This document shows positions 54,572-62,234 of a DNA stretch of 64,000 bases, in pieces. Within the stretch, counting starts at the first letter, position 1, and each line of letters starts with the position of its first letter. A program made the translations under genes and the position numbers. The DNA is from Bog-756 sp963756515 (GTDB lineage: Bacteria > Actinomycetota > Acidimicrobiia > Acidimicrobiales > RAAP-2), in the NCBI GenBank assembly GCA_963756515.1, contig CAVWNV010000012.1, positions 62,001-126,000 on the forward strand, in the 5' to 3' direction. The notes under the pieces are model-generated. The model was not told the DNA's origin and did not search any database. It saw only the letters and a program-made list of their open reading frames with translations.

Positions 54572-54587
54572 GTTACTCAAGAGTAAC
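54572..54587 (-). promoter_or_regulatory. Perfect palindrome GTTACTC-N2-GAGTAAC upstream of etfD-like gene
   Basis: GTTACTC (54572-54578), AA, GAGTAAC (54581-54587): a perfect 16-bp inverted repeat lying between the ribosome site and the promoter of the 54554 gene. Size and symmetry are those of a TetR-family operator. TetR regulators often control fatty-acid oxidation genes in actinobacteria. Confidence 0.6.
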
Positions 54588-54625
54588 AAATGCAGGCGGT
54601 GGGTCGTTGGCGGACCAACCGCAGG

Positions 54626-55189
54626 TCACGGGCGGAAATTGTCGGCGTATCGACTGGGGGTGGGTCCCCACTGGCCCTGGTACTTCGAGTTCAGGCCATC
54701 GGAGCCGTAGGGATGGTCGGCTGGCGTGGTCATCCGCAGGAAGCTGATCTGGCCGATCTTCATGCCCGGATAGACGGTGATGGGCAGGTTGGCCACGTTG
54801 GAGAGTTCGAGCGTGAGGTGCCCGTCCCAGCCGGCGTCCACGAAACCCGCGGTCGAGTGGATGAGCAGACCCAGTCGGCCCAGCGACGACTTGCCCTCGA
54901 GACGGGCCACCAGATCGTCGGGAAGGGTGACCTTCTCCGTGGTCGATCCGAGCACGAACTCGCCCGGATGGAGAATGAGCGGATCGTCCCCGACATCGAC
55001 GAGCTCGGTGAGGTCCTCTTGGTCCTCGCGTACGTCGATGACCCGGCTGCTGTGATTGCGGAAGAGCCGGAAGTACCGGTCGACGTGGAGATCGACCGAC
55101 GAGGGCTGGATGCAGGCCTCGTCGAGCGGTTCGATCCGGATATGGCCGGCGGCGAGCGCCTCGCGTATGGAGCGGTCAGAGAGAACCAT
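54626..55189 (-). CDS. dcd: dCTP deaminase (bifunctional dUMP-forming type likely)
   Basis: 187 residues from ATG 55189 (MVLSDRSIREAL). Trimeric dUTPase-fold enzyme making dUTP or dUMP from dCTP. Motifs: IQPSSVDLHV, LEGKSSLGRLGLLIHSTAG, FVDAGWDGHLTLELSN with the catalytic Glu, and PGMKIGQISF. The sequence is close to the mycobacterial/methanogen type that also hydrolyses dUTP; that second activity is inference. C-terminal YQGQWGPTPSRYAD is the lid that closes on the nucleotide. Confidence 0.93.
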   Translation of the reverse strand: MVLSDRSIREALAAGHIRIEPLDEACIQPSSVDLHVDRYFRLFRNHSSRVIDVREDQEDLTELVDVGDDPLILHPGEFVLGSTTEKVTLPDDLVARLEGKSSLGRLGLLIHSTAGFVDAGWDGHLTLELSNVANLPITVYPGMKIGQISFLRMTTPADHPYGSDGLNSKYQGQWGPTPSRYADNFRP

Positions 55190-55614
55190 GCCGGACAGAC
55201 GATAGTGGGGCCACGACGTGGCGGCGTAGTTGGTCACCGCCGGCCGGATCGTCGGGACTCATCGATCCGGCCGGACGGCCCGAGCCGCGGCTGCCAGGTC
55301 GAGAGGCGGGTGTCGAGGTACTCCGGCCGCTCGCGCTCGGTGGAGGTACCGAGGGACCCCGTCGGCGGGCCCGGTCGGCGGACACGGTCGGCGGACGATT
55401 CGCCGGCGTTCGGGGTCTGGCCGTGGGTGCCGGCTGGGTGCCGGCGGGCATATGCAACTAACGATTGCAACGGACCATGGGAGCGGGCGCGGTGGGCGAC
55501 GCGCCGCCGTTCCCGTCGCCGGACCCGGCCCAGCGGGCGCGGGCGGGCGCGGTCGACTCCAGGCCGGCCGCACCGGAAGGGCGGGGCGCCCACCGGGTAG
55601 TGTTACGCCGACGC
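55190..55614. other. 425-bp gap before tRNA-Gly
   Basis: No supportable gene: the open frames are arginine/proline-rich shadows. The only structure I see is TGCAA-N7-TTGCA at 55453-55469, in an AT-richer patch CATATGCAACTAACGATTGC, about 145 bp before the tRNA. It could be an operator or promoter element. Confidence 0.4.
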
Positions 55615-55685
55615 GCGGGCGTAGTTCAGAGGCAGAACACGAGCTTCCCAAGCTCGGAACGCGGGTTCGATTCCCGTCGCCCGCT
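55615..55685 (+). tRNA. tRNA-Gly (CCC)
   Basis: 71 nt: acceptor GCGGGCG/CGCCCGC, anticodon stem CGAGC/GCTCG with loop TTCCCAA (anticodon CCC), T loop TTCGATT, discriminator T. No encoded CCA. Isolated from other tRNA genes. Confidence 0.94.
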
Positions 55686-55759
55686 CTCAGCCGGAGCGAC
55701 CGTCGACAGGGTCGAAGGTCCCCGGTTCCGCCCCGGCGACCGTGACGGTGACGGCCCGG

Positions 55760-56173
55760 TCACCCGCGGACGTAGCGGAGCCGGTCATGCTGTTGCTCCC
55801 ATCCGCTGGTCCCCCAGAATCCGGTGGCCGGGTCATCGGTTGCCACCACGACGGCCTGCAGGCGGACCGCCCCCGCCTCGGCCAGACGCTCCTCCCCGCG
55901 GCGGAGCAGCCGACCGGCCAGACCGGTCCGGCGATGGGACGGGGCCACGGCCAGCCGGTAGACCGAGCCCCGCCACCCGTCCCAGGCGGCGATGACCGAG
56001 CCGACCACGTCGGGCCCGTCCTCGGCCACGATGAGTGCGTCGGGGTCGTGGGCCAGCAGGGCCTCGAGGCCGGCGACGTCGTCGGTGTGGCTGGGATGGG
56101 CGCCGGCCTCGGTCCACAGCCTCAGTACCGGGAGGATGTCGGCCCGGCGACCGGTTCGGATCTCGGCGTCCAC
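55760..56173 (-). CDS. GNAT family N-acetyltransferase
   Basis: 137 residues. Acetyl-CoA-dependent transferase fold: EIRTGRRADILPVLRLW, VGSVIAAWDGWRGSVYRLAV, the acetyl-CoA pyrophosphate loop APSHRRTGLAGRLLRRGEER and GAVRLQAVVVATDDPATGFW with WGTSGWEQQHDR. Shape and length are those of small RimI-like acetyltransferases, but the substrate could be a protein or a metabolite. Confidence 0.85.
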   Translation of the reverse strand: MDAEIRTGRRADILPVLRLWTEAGAHPSHTDDVAGLEALLAHDPDALIVAEDGPDVVGSVIAAWDGWRGSVYRLAVAPSHRRTGLAGRLLRRGEERLAEAGAVRLQAVVVATDDPATGFWGTSGWEQQHDRLRYVRG

Positions 56174-56216
56174 CGGTGCAGCGTAGAACGGGCACGCCGT
56201 CCGGCATCGGGGACGG

Positions 56217-57488
56217 TCAGGACGAATCCGACCCGAACGTGCCGTCGAACCAGCCCGAGACCTCGGACCGGGCCGTGACAGACCGACCCAGCCGCGTGGA
56301 GGCCACCGCTACCCGCCGGGCGGCTCCCGGTGCGGCTCCGTCGAGCAGCTCGTTCCAGAAGATGCCCCAGCCACCGGCCAGGGCCCTGCCGACCAGGGGG
56401 GCGGTGAGCAGTCGGCCCACGGCGGCGACGGCACGGGGCCGGCCCACCAGTGCGGCATGCCCGGCCGCGGTGATCCGCTGGTACGGCAGATGGGCCTGGG
56501 CCAGCTCACGCCGGTAGCGCCCGGCCGCCTGGCCGGGCGAGCCCAAGACGGCTTCCGCCGCGGCCCGTCCACTGGTGAGAGCCTGGGCGATCCCCTCTCC
56601 CTGGAGGGGGTTGACCAGTCCCGCTGCGTCCCCCGCCAGCAGGACCCGGCCGGCGGCCGGGACGGTTCCGACCATCCCCATCTTGAGCCATCCCCCCAGT
56701 CGACGGGGGCCCGTCCGGTCCGGGACCCGGTCGAGCAGGCCCCGGTCCACCAGGTACCGGAGATAGTCGGGCAGGACCCGCACCGCGGTGGAACCAGACT
56801 GGCGGTCGGCCAGGGTGCCCACCCCGAGCCCGACGTTGGCCACGCCACCCGGCCCCGGGAAGATCCATCCGTAGCCGGGAAACGCGTGCCAACGGGACGG
56901 CTCCCACAGGGTGATGGCCGGGAGCTCTACGGCCTGGTCCACGTAGCAACGCACCGCGAAGCCCCACAGGACGCGCTCCATCTCCACCAGTCGGGCCCGG
57001 TGGGCGACATGACTGGTGGCCCCGTCGGCTCCGATCACGAAGTCGGCGCAGATCCGGCCGCCATCCACGATCTCGAACCCACCGATGTCCGGACCCGATC
57101 CCACCGGTTCACCGGCCCGGCCCTGGACGGCCACGGCGCCTGCCTCGATGGCGGCGGTCCGCAGGGCATCGTCGAAGACCAGCCGCGGCACCGCCCTGGC
57201 TCGGCCGGGATACGTGGTCCCGTCGAAGCAGGGCAGCACCACCCTCCGCCCGGTCGGACCGATCACGACCATGTCGCCCACGTCGAGCCCGGGTGGCTCG
57301 GGCAGGCCTAAGTCGGCGAGGACCTGGAGTCCCCTCGGCCCGATGAAGTCGCCGCAGGCTTTGTCCCTCGGGAATCGGGCCTTGTCCAACAGGGCCACCC
57401 TGGCCCCGTTGCGGGCCAGAACCAGAGCGGCGGTGCTCCCGGCCGGGCCGGCGCCCACCACGAGCACGTCGTAGCGACTCGGGTCCAC
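56217..57488 (-). CDS. Geranylgeranyl reductase family FAD-dependent oxidoreductase
   Basis: 423 residues from GTG 57488 with AGAGGAG five bases upstream. FAD-binding DVLVVGAGPAGSTAALVLAR, the CGDFIGPRG stretch typical of this family, VIGADGATSHVAHR, and VLLAGDAAGLVNPLQGEGIA. Relatives reduce isoprenoid double bonds, including the menaquinone side chain (MenJ) in mycobacteria. Divergent from a UbiE/MenG-like methyltransferase and a UbiA-like membrane protein, which together suggest quinone tailoring. The exact substrate is inference. Confidence 0.85.
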   Translation of the reverse strand: MDPSRYDVLVVGAGPAGSTAALVLARNGARVALLDKARFPRDKACGDFIGPRGLQVLADLGLPEPPGLDVGDMVVIGPTGRRVVLPCFDGTTYPGRARAVPRLVFDDALRTAAIEAGAVAVQGRAGEPVGSGPDIGGFEIVDGGRICADFVIGADGATSHVAHRARLVEMERVLWGFAVRCYVDQAVELPAITLWEPSRWHAFPGYGWIFPGPGGVANVGLGVGTLADRQSGSTAVRVLPDYLRYLVDRGLLDRVPDRTGPRRLGGWLKMGMVGTVPAAGRVLLAGDAAGLVNPLQGEGIAQALTSGRAAAEAVLGSPGQAAGRYRRELAQAHLPYQRITAAGHAALVGRPRAVAAVGRLLTAPLVGRALAGGWGIFWNELLDGAAPGAARRVAVASTRLGRSVTARSEVSGWFDGTFGSDSS

Positions 57489-57544
57489 AGCGCTCCTCTT
57501 GCCTCGACCGCCTACGGTGAGATCTTGGCATCCGAGGAGGCGCC

Positions 57545-58279
57545 GTGGAGCGTGTGGCATCGAAGGACCCCAACCGGTTCGCCCAGAAGCTGTTCTCCCC
57601 ACTGCCCGAGCGGTACGACCGGCTGGCTGAACTGCTCTCGATGGGCCAGAACGGCCGGTGGCGTCGGGCCATGGTCGATCACATCGTTCCCGACCGGCCG
57701 GCGCTGGTCCTCGACGTGGCCTCGGGCCCGGCCGGAGTGGCCCTGCAGCTGGCCGACCGCGGCGCCGGTCAGGTGGTCGCCATCGACCTGACGCCGGACA
57801 TGCTGCGACAGGGCCAGCGCAACGTGGAACTCCGGTCCATGGCCGACCGGATCCAGCTGGTCACGGGCCGGGCCGAGCAGATGCCCTTTGCCGATGCCAC
57901 CTTCGATGCGCTGACCTTCACCTACCTCCTCCGCTACGTGGCCGACCCGCAGGCCACGCTGACGGAGCTGGCCCGGGTGGTGAGACCGGGGGGCGCCGTC
58001 GCCAATATGGAGTTCCTCCTGCCCAAGAGTCTGTTCTGGAGGTTCTGGTGGTGGGGGTACACGCGCCTCCTGCTACCGGTGGGCGGCTGGATCGGCGGTG
58101 GCCGGGCCTGGTTCGACGTCGGTCGGTTCCTGGGCCCGAACATCTCGGCCCACTACCGGCGCTACCCCCTCGATTGGACGGTCGAGGCGTGGGAACGGGC
58201 CGGCTTCGTGGATGTGGGAGTGCGGCGGATGAGCCTGGGCGGTGGCCTGGTGATGTGGGGACGACGATCCGATGAGTGA
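57545..58279 (+). CDS. UbiE/MenG-like class I SAM methyltransferase
   Basis: 244 residues from GTG 57545 preceded by GAGGAGG. Methyltransferase fold: RYDRLAELLSMGQNGRWRRA, LVLDVASGPAGVALQLADRG, VVAIDLTPDMLRQGQRNVEL, TGRAEQMPFADATFDALTFT and ELARVVRPGGAVANMEFLLP. The FYDRIA-like opening and the spacing are those of UbiE/MenG enzymes that methylate demethylmenaquinone; quinone use is supported by the flanking reductase and UbiA-like genes but not proven. It overlaps the next gene by 8 bp. Confidence 0.83.
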   Translation: MERVASKDPNRFAQKLFSPLPERYDRLAELLSMGQNGRWRRAMVDHIVPDRPALVLDVASGPAGVALQLADRGAGQVVAIDLTPDMLRQGQRNVELRSMADRIQLVTGRAEQMPFADATFDALTFTYLLRYVADPQATLTELARVVRPGGAVANMEFLLPKSLFWRFWWWGYTRLLLPVGGWIGGGRAWFDVGRFLGPNISAHYRRYPLDWTVEAWERAGFVDVGVRRMSLGGGLVMWGRRSDE

Positions 58280-59027
58280 GCAGGAGGCCGGGCACGGCGA
58301 AGGCGAGACGCGGGCCGCCTTCTACGCGGCCCGAAACGGTGGCTGGCGCGACTGGTGGACCCTGCTCCATCCGCCCTACACGGCCTGGCACCTCTCCTAC
58401 GTGGTCATCGGTGCCTGCCTGGCACCCGTGGTCGACACCACCCGGCTGCTGGCCACGCTCCTGGCCTTCTTCTGCGCCGTGGGGCTGGCCGCCCACGCGC
58501 TGGACGAGCTCCACGGACGACCGCTCCGCACCCGGATCCCCACGAGTGCCCTTAGGGCCGTGACGGTGGCCGGACTGGCCGGGGCGGTGGCACTCGGGGT
58601 GGCCGGCGTCGTACAGGTGGGGCTGGCGCTGGTGCCGTTCCTGATCGTCGGTCCACTCCTCGTGATCGGCTACAACTTCGAGCTCTTCGGCGGGGCCATC
58701 CACAACGACGTGGGATTCGCGGCCAGCTGGGGCGCATTCCCGGTCCTCACCGCCTACGTGGCCCAGACCGGGCGACTGGCGGTGGCGCCGATCGTGGCCG
58801 CCCTCGGGGCCTTCGCCCTCTCGGCCGCTCAGCGGGCCCTCAGTACCCCGGCCCGGATGGTGCGGCGGAGGACGCGCGACATCTCGGGGACCATCACCCT
58901 GTCCGACGGCACGGTGCGACCCATCGACCGCGCCACCATCCTGGCCCCGTTGGAGCGGGCCCTCCGTTCGCTGTCGTGGGCCATGGTGCTCATCGCCGCA
59001 GCCCTGGCCGTGGCCCGACTGGACTGA
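58272..59027 (+). CDS. UbiA-like polytopic membrane protein
   Basis: 251 residues, about seven or eight hydrophobic segments (YVVIGACLAPVVDTTRLLAT, LLAFFCAVGLAAHALDELHG, AVTVAGLAGAVALGVAGVV, ALVPFLIVGPLLVIGYNFEL). The HALDELHGRPLRTRIP loop resembles the first Asp-motif position of UbiA prenyltransferases, but the canonical NDxxDxxxD is absent and the second motif is not clear. Overlapping the methyltransferase by 8 bp indicates joint function, presumably in isoprenoid quinone or lipid synthesis. It may be catalytic with altered motifs or a non-enzymatic partner. Confidence 0.65.
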   Translation: MSEQEAGHGEGETRAAFYAARNGGWRDWWTLLHPPYTAWHLSYVVIGACLAPVVDTTRLLATLLAFFCAVGLAAHALDELHGRPLRTRIPTSALRAVTVAGLAGAVALGVAGVVQVGLALVPFLIVGPLLVIGYNFELFGGAIHNDVGFAASWGAFPVLTAYVAQTGRLAVAPIVAALGAFALSAAQRALSTPARMVRRRTRDISGTITLSDGTVRPIDRATILAPLERALRSLSWAMVLIAAALAVARLD

Positions 59028-59039
59028 CTACCCCCCGGG

Positions 59040-59057
59040 GACCGCCGTCAGGCGGTC
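59040..59057. terminator. Small hairpin between convergent UbiA-like and TetR genes
   Basis: GACCGCC (59040-59046) and GGCGGTC (59051-59057) around a GTCA loop. A 7-bp stem, overlapping the stop codon of the TetR gene. Weak but well placed for convergent termination. Confidence 0.4.
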
Positions 59058-59857
59058 GGGGCACCGTCGGGCGGCGTCCAATCGGGATCCGGTTCGAAGA
59101 AGTGGAGCTGCAGCGCCTCCAACCCGATGGCGAACACCGTCCACTCCTGGTCCTCGCCGTTCGGTCCCGTGGGTCGGAGAATGCCCACCATCTCGGGGTC
59201 GAGGCGCTGGCGAAGGGAGCACCCCTCGGCCAACGCGCCGATGGCCACGGTGAACTGGCGGACCGTGAGGGGTCCCCGGGGACGCATGCCGACGATGGCG
59301 GCCAACCCGGTGTAAGCGTCCTCCCACAGTTGGGTGAAGCCCTGGTACCCCTCCAGCAGAGCGGTGCGGATCCGCGCCTGGTGCTCCACCCGCTGTTCGT
59401 CGAGACCGAAATGGTCGGCCATGGCCATGGCCCAGACGGAGATCCACAACCACCAGGCCGGGGACTCCAGCCGCACCAGGATGTTGGCGGCCCCACCGAC
59501 CCGGCAGAACTCGCGGACGGAACGACGGCGCGCCTCGGGAGTCGAGAGGTCCAGGGATGCGAGCAGCGGGACGAGGGCGTCGAAGGTCTCGCCGAACTCA
59601 CCCAGACCGTCCTGGGACGCGATGGTTGCCAGCACGTCGGCCTGATAGTCGGCCTGGTTCTCCCAGACCCGACGGATGACCGAGGCGTTGGAGAGGCGAC
59701 GGCCGGTATCGGCCTCGACCCGCTCGAAGACCCGCTTGAAGGTGAGGGTGTCCACCCCGGTGCCGAGACCCTCCTCGACCAGGAGTCTGCGGCCGGTTTC
59801 GAGCATGAGCTTCCGAATGCTCTCTCTGCTCAGCTTCGGCTGTCGATGTGTGGTCAT
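59048..59857 (-). CDS. TetR family transcriptional regulator
   Basis: 269 residues. N-terminal helix-turn-helix about 8-70: SRESIRKLMLETGRRLLVEE, FKRVFERVEADTGRRLSNAS, VIRRVWENQADYQADVLATI. The large, Trp-rich C-terminal ligand domain (AWWLWISVWAMAMADHFG) would bind a hydrophobic effector. Divergent from the phosphoribosyltransferase gene; a near-palindrome GTAACCGGTCAC at 59923-59934 lies between them. Confidence 0.82.
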   Translation of the reverse strand: MTTHRQPKLSRESIRKLMLETGRRLLVEEGLGTGVDTLTFKRVFERVEADTGRRLSNASVIRRVWENQADYQADVLATIASQDGLGEFGETFDALVPLLASLDLSTPEARRRSVREFCRVGGAANILVRLESPAWWLWISVWAMAMADHFGLDEQRVEHQARIRTALLEGYQGFTQLWEDAYTGLAAIVGMRPRGPLTVRQFTVAIGALAEGCSLRQRLDPEMVGILRPTGPNGEDQEWTVFAIGLEALQLHFFEPDPDWTPPDGAPTA

Positions 59858-59922
59858 CGTGTGATGTCAGGTCGCGATCCCGAGCGGGGCCCACCCCCAC
59901 ATCGCACACGTCCTCGTCGGTC

Positions 59923-59934
59923 GTAACCGGTCAC
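59923..59934. promoter_or_regulatory. Near-palindrome between tetR and phosphoribosyltransferase genes
   Basis: GTAACCGGTCAC pairs with itself at five of six positions. It lies 66 bp upstream of the TetR start and 93 bp upstream of the divergent gene, where a TetR autoregulatory operator would be expected. Confidence 0.35.
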
Positions 59935-60026
59935 ACTAGGCGACGGGACCGGTCGTACCCGCGCCGGCTGGTCGGCTGGACCGGGCCTACTTGCAGTCCC
60001 CGGTTAGGGCGGGGAGAGTCATGGGC

Positions 60027-60638
60027 ATGAGCGGCACTGACACCTTCCGAGTCGACGTGGGTTCCCAGTCCGTCGAGCTCCCGCTGGTCACCGTGGCCGA
60101 CGACCTGACCATCGCCCTGCTCATCTGCGTGGACCACGGGGTGGCGTTCGCCGAAGTGGCCGGACGGGAGCTCAGCGCACTGGTGGCGCCCTTCCGGCCG
60201 GACATCGTGGTGTCGGTAGCCACCATGGGCATCCCGCTGGCCATCGAGGTCAGCCGGTCCCTCGGCCTGGACGACTACGTGATCCTCCACAAGACCCCGA
60301 AGATCCACTTGGGCCAGTCCCTGGCCGAGCCGGTGCAGTCCATCACCACGGGCAGCCCCCAGATGCTGCGGATGGACCCGGCCCGGGTCGAGGCGGTGCG
60401 TGGCCGTCGCGTGGCCGTGATCGACGACGTCGTCTCCACCGGCGCGTCGTGTGCGGCCGCGCTGGCTCTCGTGCGGCGCGCCGGCGCCGAGCCCGTCGTC
60501 GTGGGTGCCCTCGTGACCGAGGGCTCCGGATGGCGGGACGCTCTCGGGCCCGACGCCGAGATCGTGCGGTCCCTGGGGTCGATGCCGGTGTTCCGTCCCG
60601 GCCCGGCGGGGTCGGGGCTGGTCGAGGATTGGGACTGA
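60027..60638 (+). CDS. Purine-type phosphoribosyltransferase
   Basis: 203 residues from ATG 60027, with GGGGAG ten bases upstream; ATG 60021 is also in frame. The PRTase fold shows the PRPP-binding RVAVIDDVVSTGASCAAALA, a VSVATMGIPLAIEVSRSLGL loop and YVILHKTPKIHLGQS, similar to adenine/xanthine phosphoribosyltransferases. It would salvage a base with PRPP, but the base is not determined by visible residues. Divergent from the TetR gene. A 20-bp triple repeat follows its stop. Confidence 0.83.
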   Translation: MSGTDTFRVDVGSQSVELPLVTVADDLTIALLICVDHGVAFAEVAGRELSALVAPFRPDIVVSVATMGIPLAIEVSRSLGLDDYVILHKTPKIHLGQSLAEPVQSITTGSPQMLRMDPARVEAVRGRRVAVIDDVVSTGASCAAALALVRRAGAEPVVVGALVTEGSGWRDALGPDAEIVRSLGSMPVFRPGPAGSGLVEDWD

Positions 60639-60643
60639 CCGCG

Positions 60644-60698
60644 CCCTCCTGCGCCCTCGATCCCCCTCCTGCGCCGTCGATCCCCCTCCTGCGCCGTC
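60644..60698. repeat. 20-bp tandem repeat after phosphoribosyltransferase stop
   Basis: CCCTCCTGCGCCSTCGATCC begins at 60644 and 60664 (C then G at the ambiguous base), and a third copy from 60684 keeps 15 bases. It starts 5 bp after the stop codon (60636-60638) and lies just before the -10 of the next gene. Confidence 0.85.
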
Positions 60699-60711
60699 CG
60701 CCATCGTGTGC

Positions 60712-60717
60712 CATAGT
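60712..60717 (+). promoter_or_regulatory. -10 element for leaderless DUF35 gene
   Basis: CATAGT at 60712-60717 ends six bases before the GTG at 60724, with no ribosome site between. Position and sequence suggest a leaderless transcript for the DUF35-thiolase pair. Confidence 0.4.
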
Positions 60718-60723
60718 CCTCGC

Positions 60724-61113
60724 GTGTCCACGCGGCCCATCGATCCGAGCGTGCTCCGCGTCGACGACGACGGGGTCACCCTTCTCGGTGGCCGGTCGGC
60801 GACGAGCGGGCTCCGGCACTTCCCCCGCTCGTCCGTCTGTCCCTTCTCCGGTGCCGACGACGTCGAGCCCACCGATCTCCCCCGCACCGGCACCGTCTGG
60901 CTGCACACCACCGTCACCGTCGCCCCACCCGGCTACGCCGGTCCCGTCCCCTACGGGCTCGGCGTCGTCGAACTCGACGGGGAGCCGATGCTCCGGGTGG
61001 TGACGCGCCTCCGGGGGGAGGACATCACGGTGGGCACGGCCGTACGGCTGGGGGGCGAGGAGGTCCCTGGCCCGGACGGTGAGCCCCGTGTGACATGGGT
61101 GTTCCACTCGTGA
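60724..61113 (+). CDS. DUF35 OB-fold protein paired with thiolase
   Basis: 129 residues from GTG 60724. C-terminal OB fold of the DUF35/ChsH2-C type: RTGTVWLHTTVTVAPPGYAG, PYGLGVVELDGEPMLRVVTR and GTAVRLGGEEV ending TWVFHS. The usual N-terminal zinc ribbon is reduced here to a single CPFSG cysteine. In actinobacteria DUF35 proteins form complexes with lipid-transfer thiolases and enoyl hydratases in steroid and fatty-acid side-chain degradation. Its stop overlaps the thiolase GTG by 4 bp. Confidence 0.8.
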   Translation: MSTRPIDPSVLRVDDDGVTLLGGRSATSGLRHFPRSSVCPFSGADDVEPTDLPRTGTVWLHTTVTVAPPGYAGPVPYGLGVVELDGEPMLRVVTRLRGEDITVGTAVRLGGEEVPGPDGEPRVTWVFHS

Positions 61114-62234
61114 CCGGCGTCCGCATCACCGGTGTCGGTTTGCACCCCTTCGGGCGTTTCGGCGAGACCACCGGCACCGAAATGGGCGTGGTGGCGGTGA
61201 GGGCGGCGCTGGCCGAGTCGGGAATCGGTGTCCGGGACGTACAGGCGGCGTTCTGTGGCACCGCCTACGGAGGTGTCGCCGCCGGTCACCGGGTCCTGTC
61301 CTCCTTGTCGGGCACGGGCATCCCCATCTACGACGTCGAGGCCGGTTGCGCCTCGGGAGGGGCGGCGCTGCAGCTCGGGGCGGCCTCCATCGCGTCGGGA
61401 CAGCACGACCGGGTCCTGGTCTTCGGCATCGAGAAGATGCCCAAGGGCATCATCCGATCGTCCTTCTTCGCGCCGTGGCAGGAAGCGGCCGGACTCAACC
61501 CGGCACCGGCCTTCTTCGCCCTCCGCGCCCAACGACTCCTGTCCGACACCGGCATGACGGTGGACCACCTGGCTCAGGTGGTGGTCAAGAACCGCCGGCA
61601 CGGCGTCCACAACCCCGACGCCATGTTCCGCAAGCCGGTGACGGTCGAGGAGGTCCTCTCTGCGCGGATGATCTGTCCTCCCCTCACCCTGTTCATGCTG
61701 TGCTCCCCCAACGAGGGTGCGGCCGCGGTGGTCCTCGAACGCCGGGGCGACGGGGTCGAGTTGCGCGGGATCTCCCTGCGATCGCACCTCCCGGGCAGTG
61801 TCCTGGGCGAGGACTCACCCCTGAGTGGCATCGACGACACCGACATCACACCGCCGACGACGCTGGCCGCCGAAGACGCCTACGCCCAGGCCGGCCTGGG
61901 CCCCGACGACGTCGACGTGGTGGAGTGCCAGGACACCGACGCCGCCCGCGAACTGCTGGCCTGGGCCGAGCTCGGACTGTGCCCCCCCGGTGGTCAGGCC
62001 GCCATGCTGGCCGACGGTGTGGCCGCGGTCGGCGGTCGCCTTCCGGTCAACCCGTCCGGCGGTCTGCTGTCCAAGGGGGAGCCGCTCGGCGCCTCGGCCC
62101 TCGGCCAGGTGGTGGAGCTCGTCCGCCAGGTGCGGGGCACCGCCGGTGACCGGCAGGTGGCCGGAGCGCGTGTGGGGCTGGCCCACGTGATCGGCCGGGG
62201 TGCCAACGCCTGCGTCACCGTCCTGGGCCGGTAG
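61110..62234 (+). CDS. Lipid-transfer-type thiolase (SCP2-like)
   Basis: 374 residues from GTG 61110 (ATG 61095 also in frame). Thiolase fold with nucleophile Cys in YDVEAGCASGGAALQLGAAS, KMPKGIIRSSFF, the SPNEGAAAVVLERR stretch and NPSGGLLSKGEPLGASALGQ, where Glu replaces the His of the usual GHPxGA motif, as seen in lipid-transfer thiolases; the enzyme may be a retro-aldolase or acyltransferase acting with the DUF35 partner. The 3' end overlaps the convergent oxidoreductase gene by 20 bp. Confidence 0.85.
   Translation: MTGVRITGVGLHPFGRFGETTGTEMGVVAVRAALAESGIGVRDVQAAFCGTAYGGVAAGHRVLSSLSGTGIPIYDVEAGCASGGAALQLGAASIASGQHDRVLVFGIEKMPKGIIRSSFFAPWQEAAGLNPAPAFFALRAQRLLSDTGMTVDHLAQVVVKNRRHGVHNPDAMFRKPVTVEEVLSARMICPPLTLFMLCSPNEGAAAVVLERRGDGVELRGISLRSHLPGSVLGEDSPLSGIDDTDITPPTTLAAEDAYAQAGLGPDDVDVVECQDTDAARELLAWAELGLCPPGGQAAMLADGVAAVGGRLPVNPSGGLLSKGEPLGASALGQVVELVRQVRGTAGDRQVAGARVGLAHVIGRGANACVTVLGR

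Noticed and set aside
55230..55745. A plus-strand gene spanning the tRNA-Gly region
   Set aside because: Arg/Gly/Pro-rich translation typical of a shadow frame in GC-rich DNA, and it would cross a convincing tRNA.
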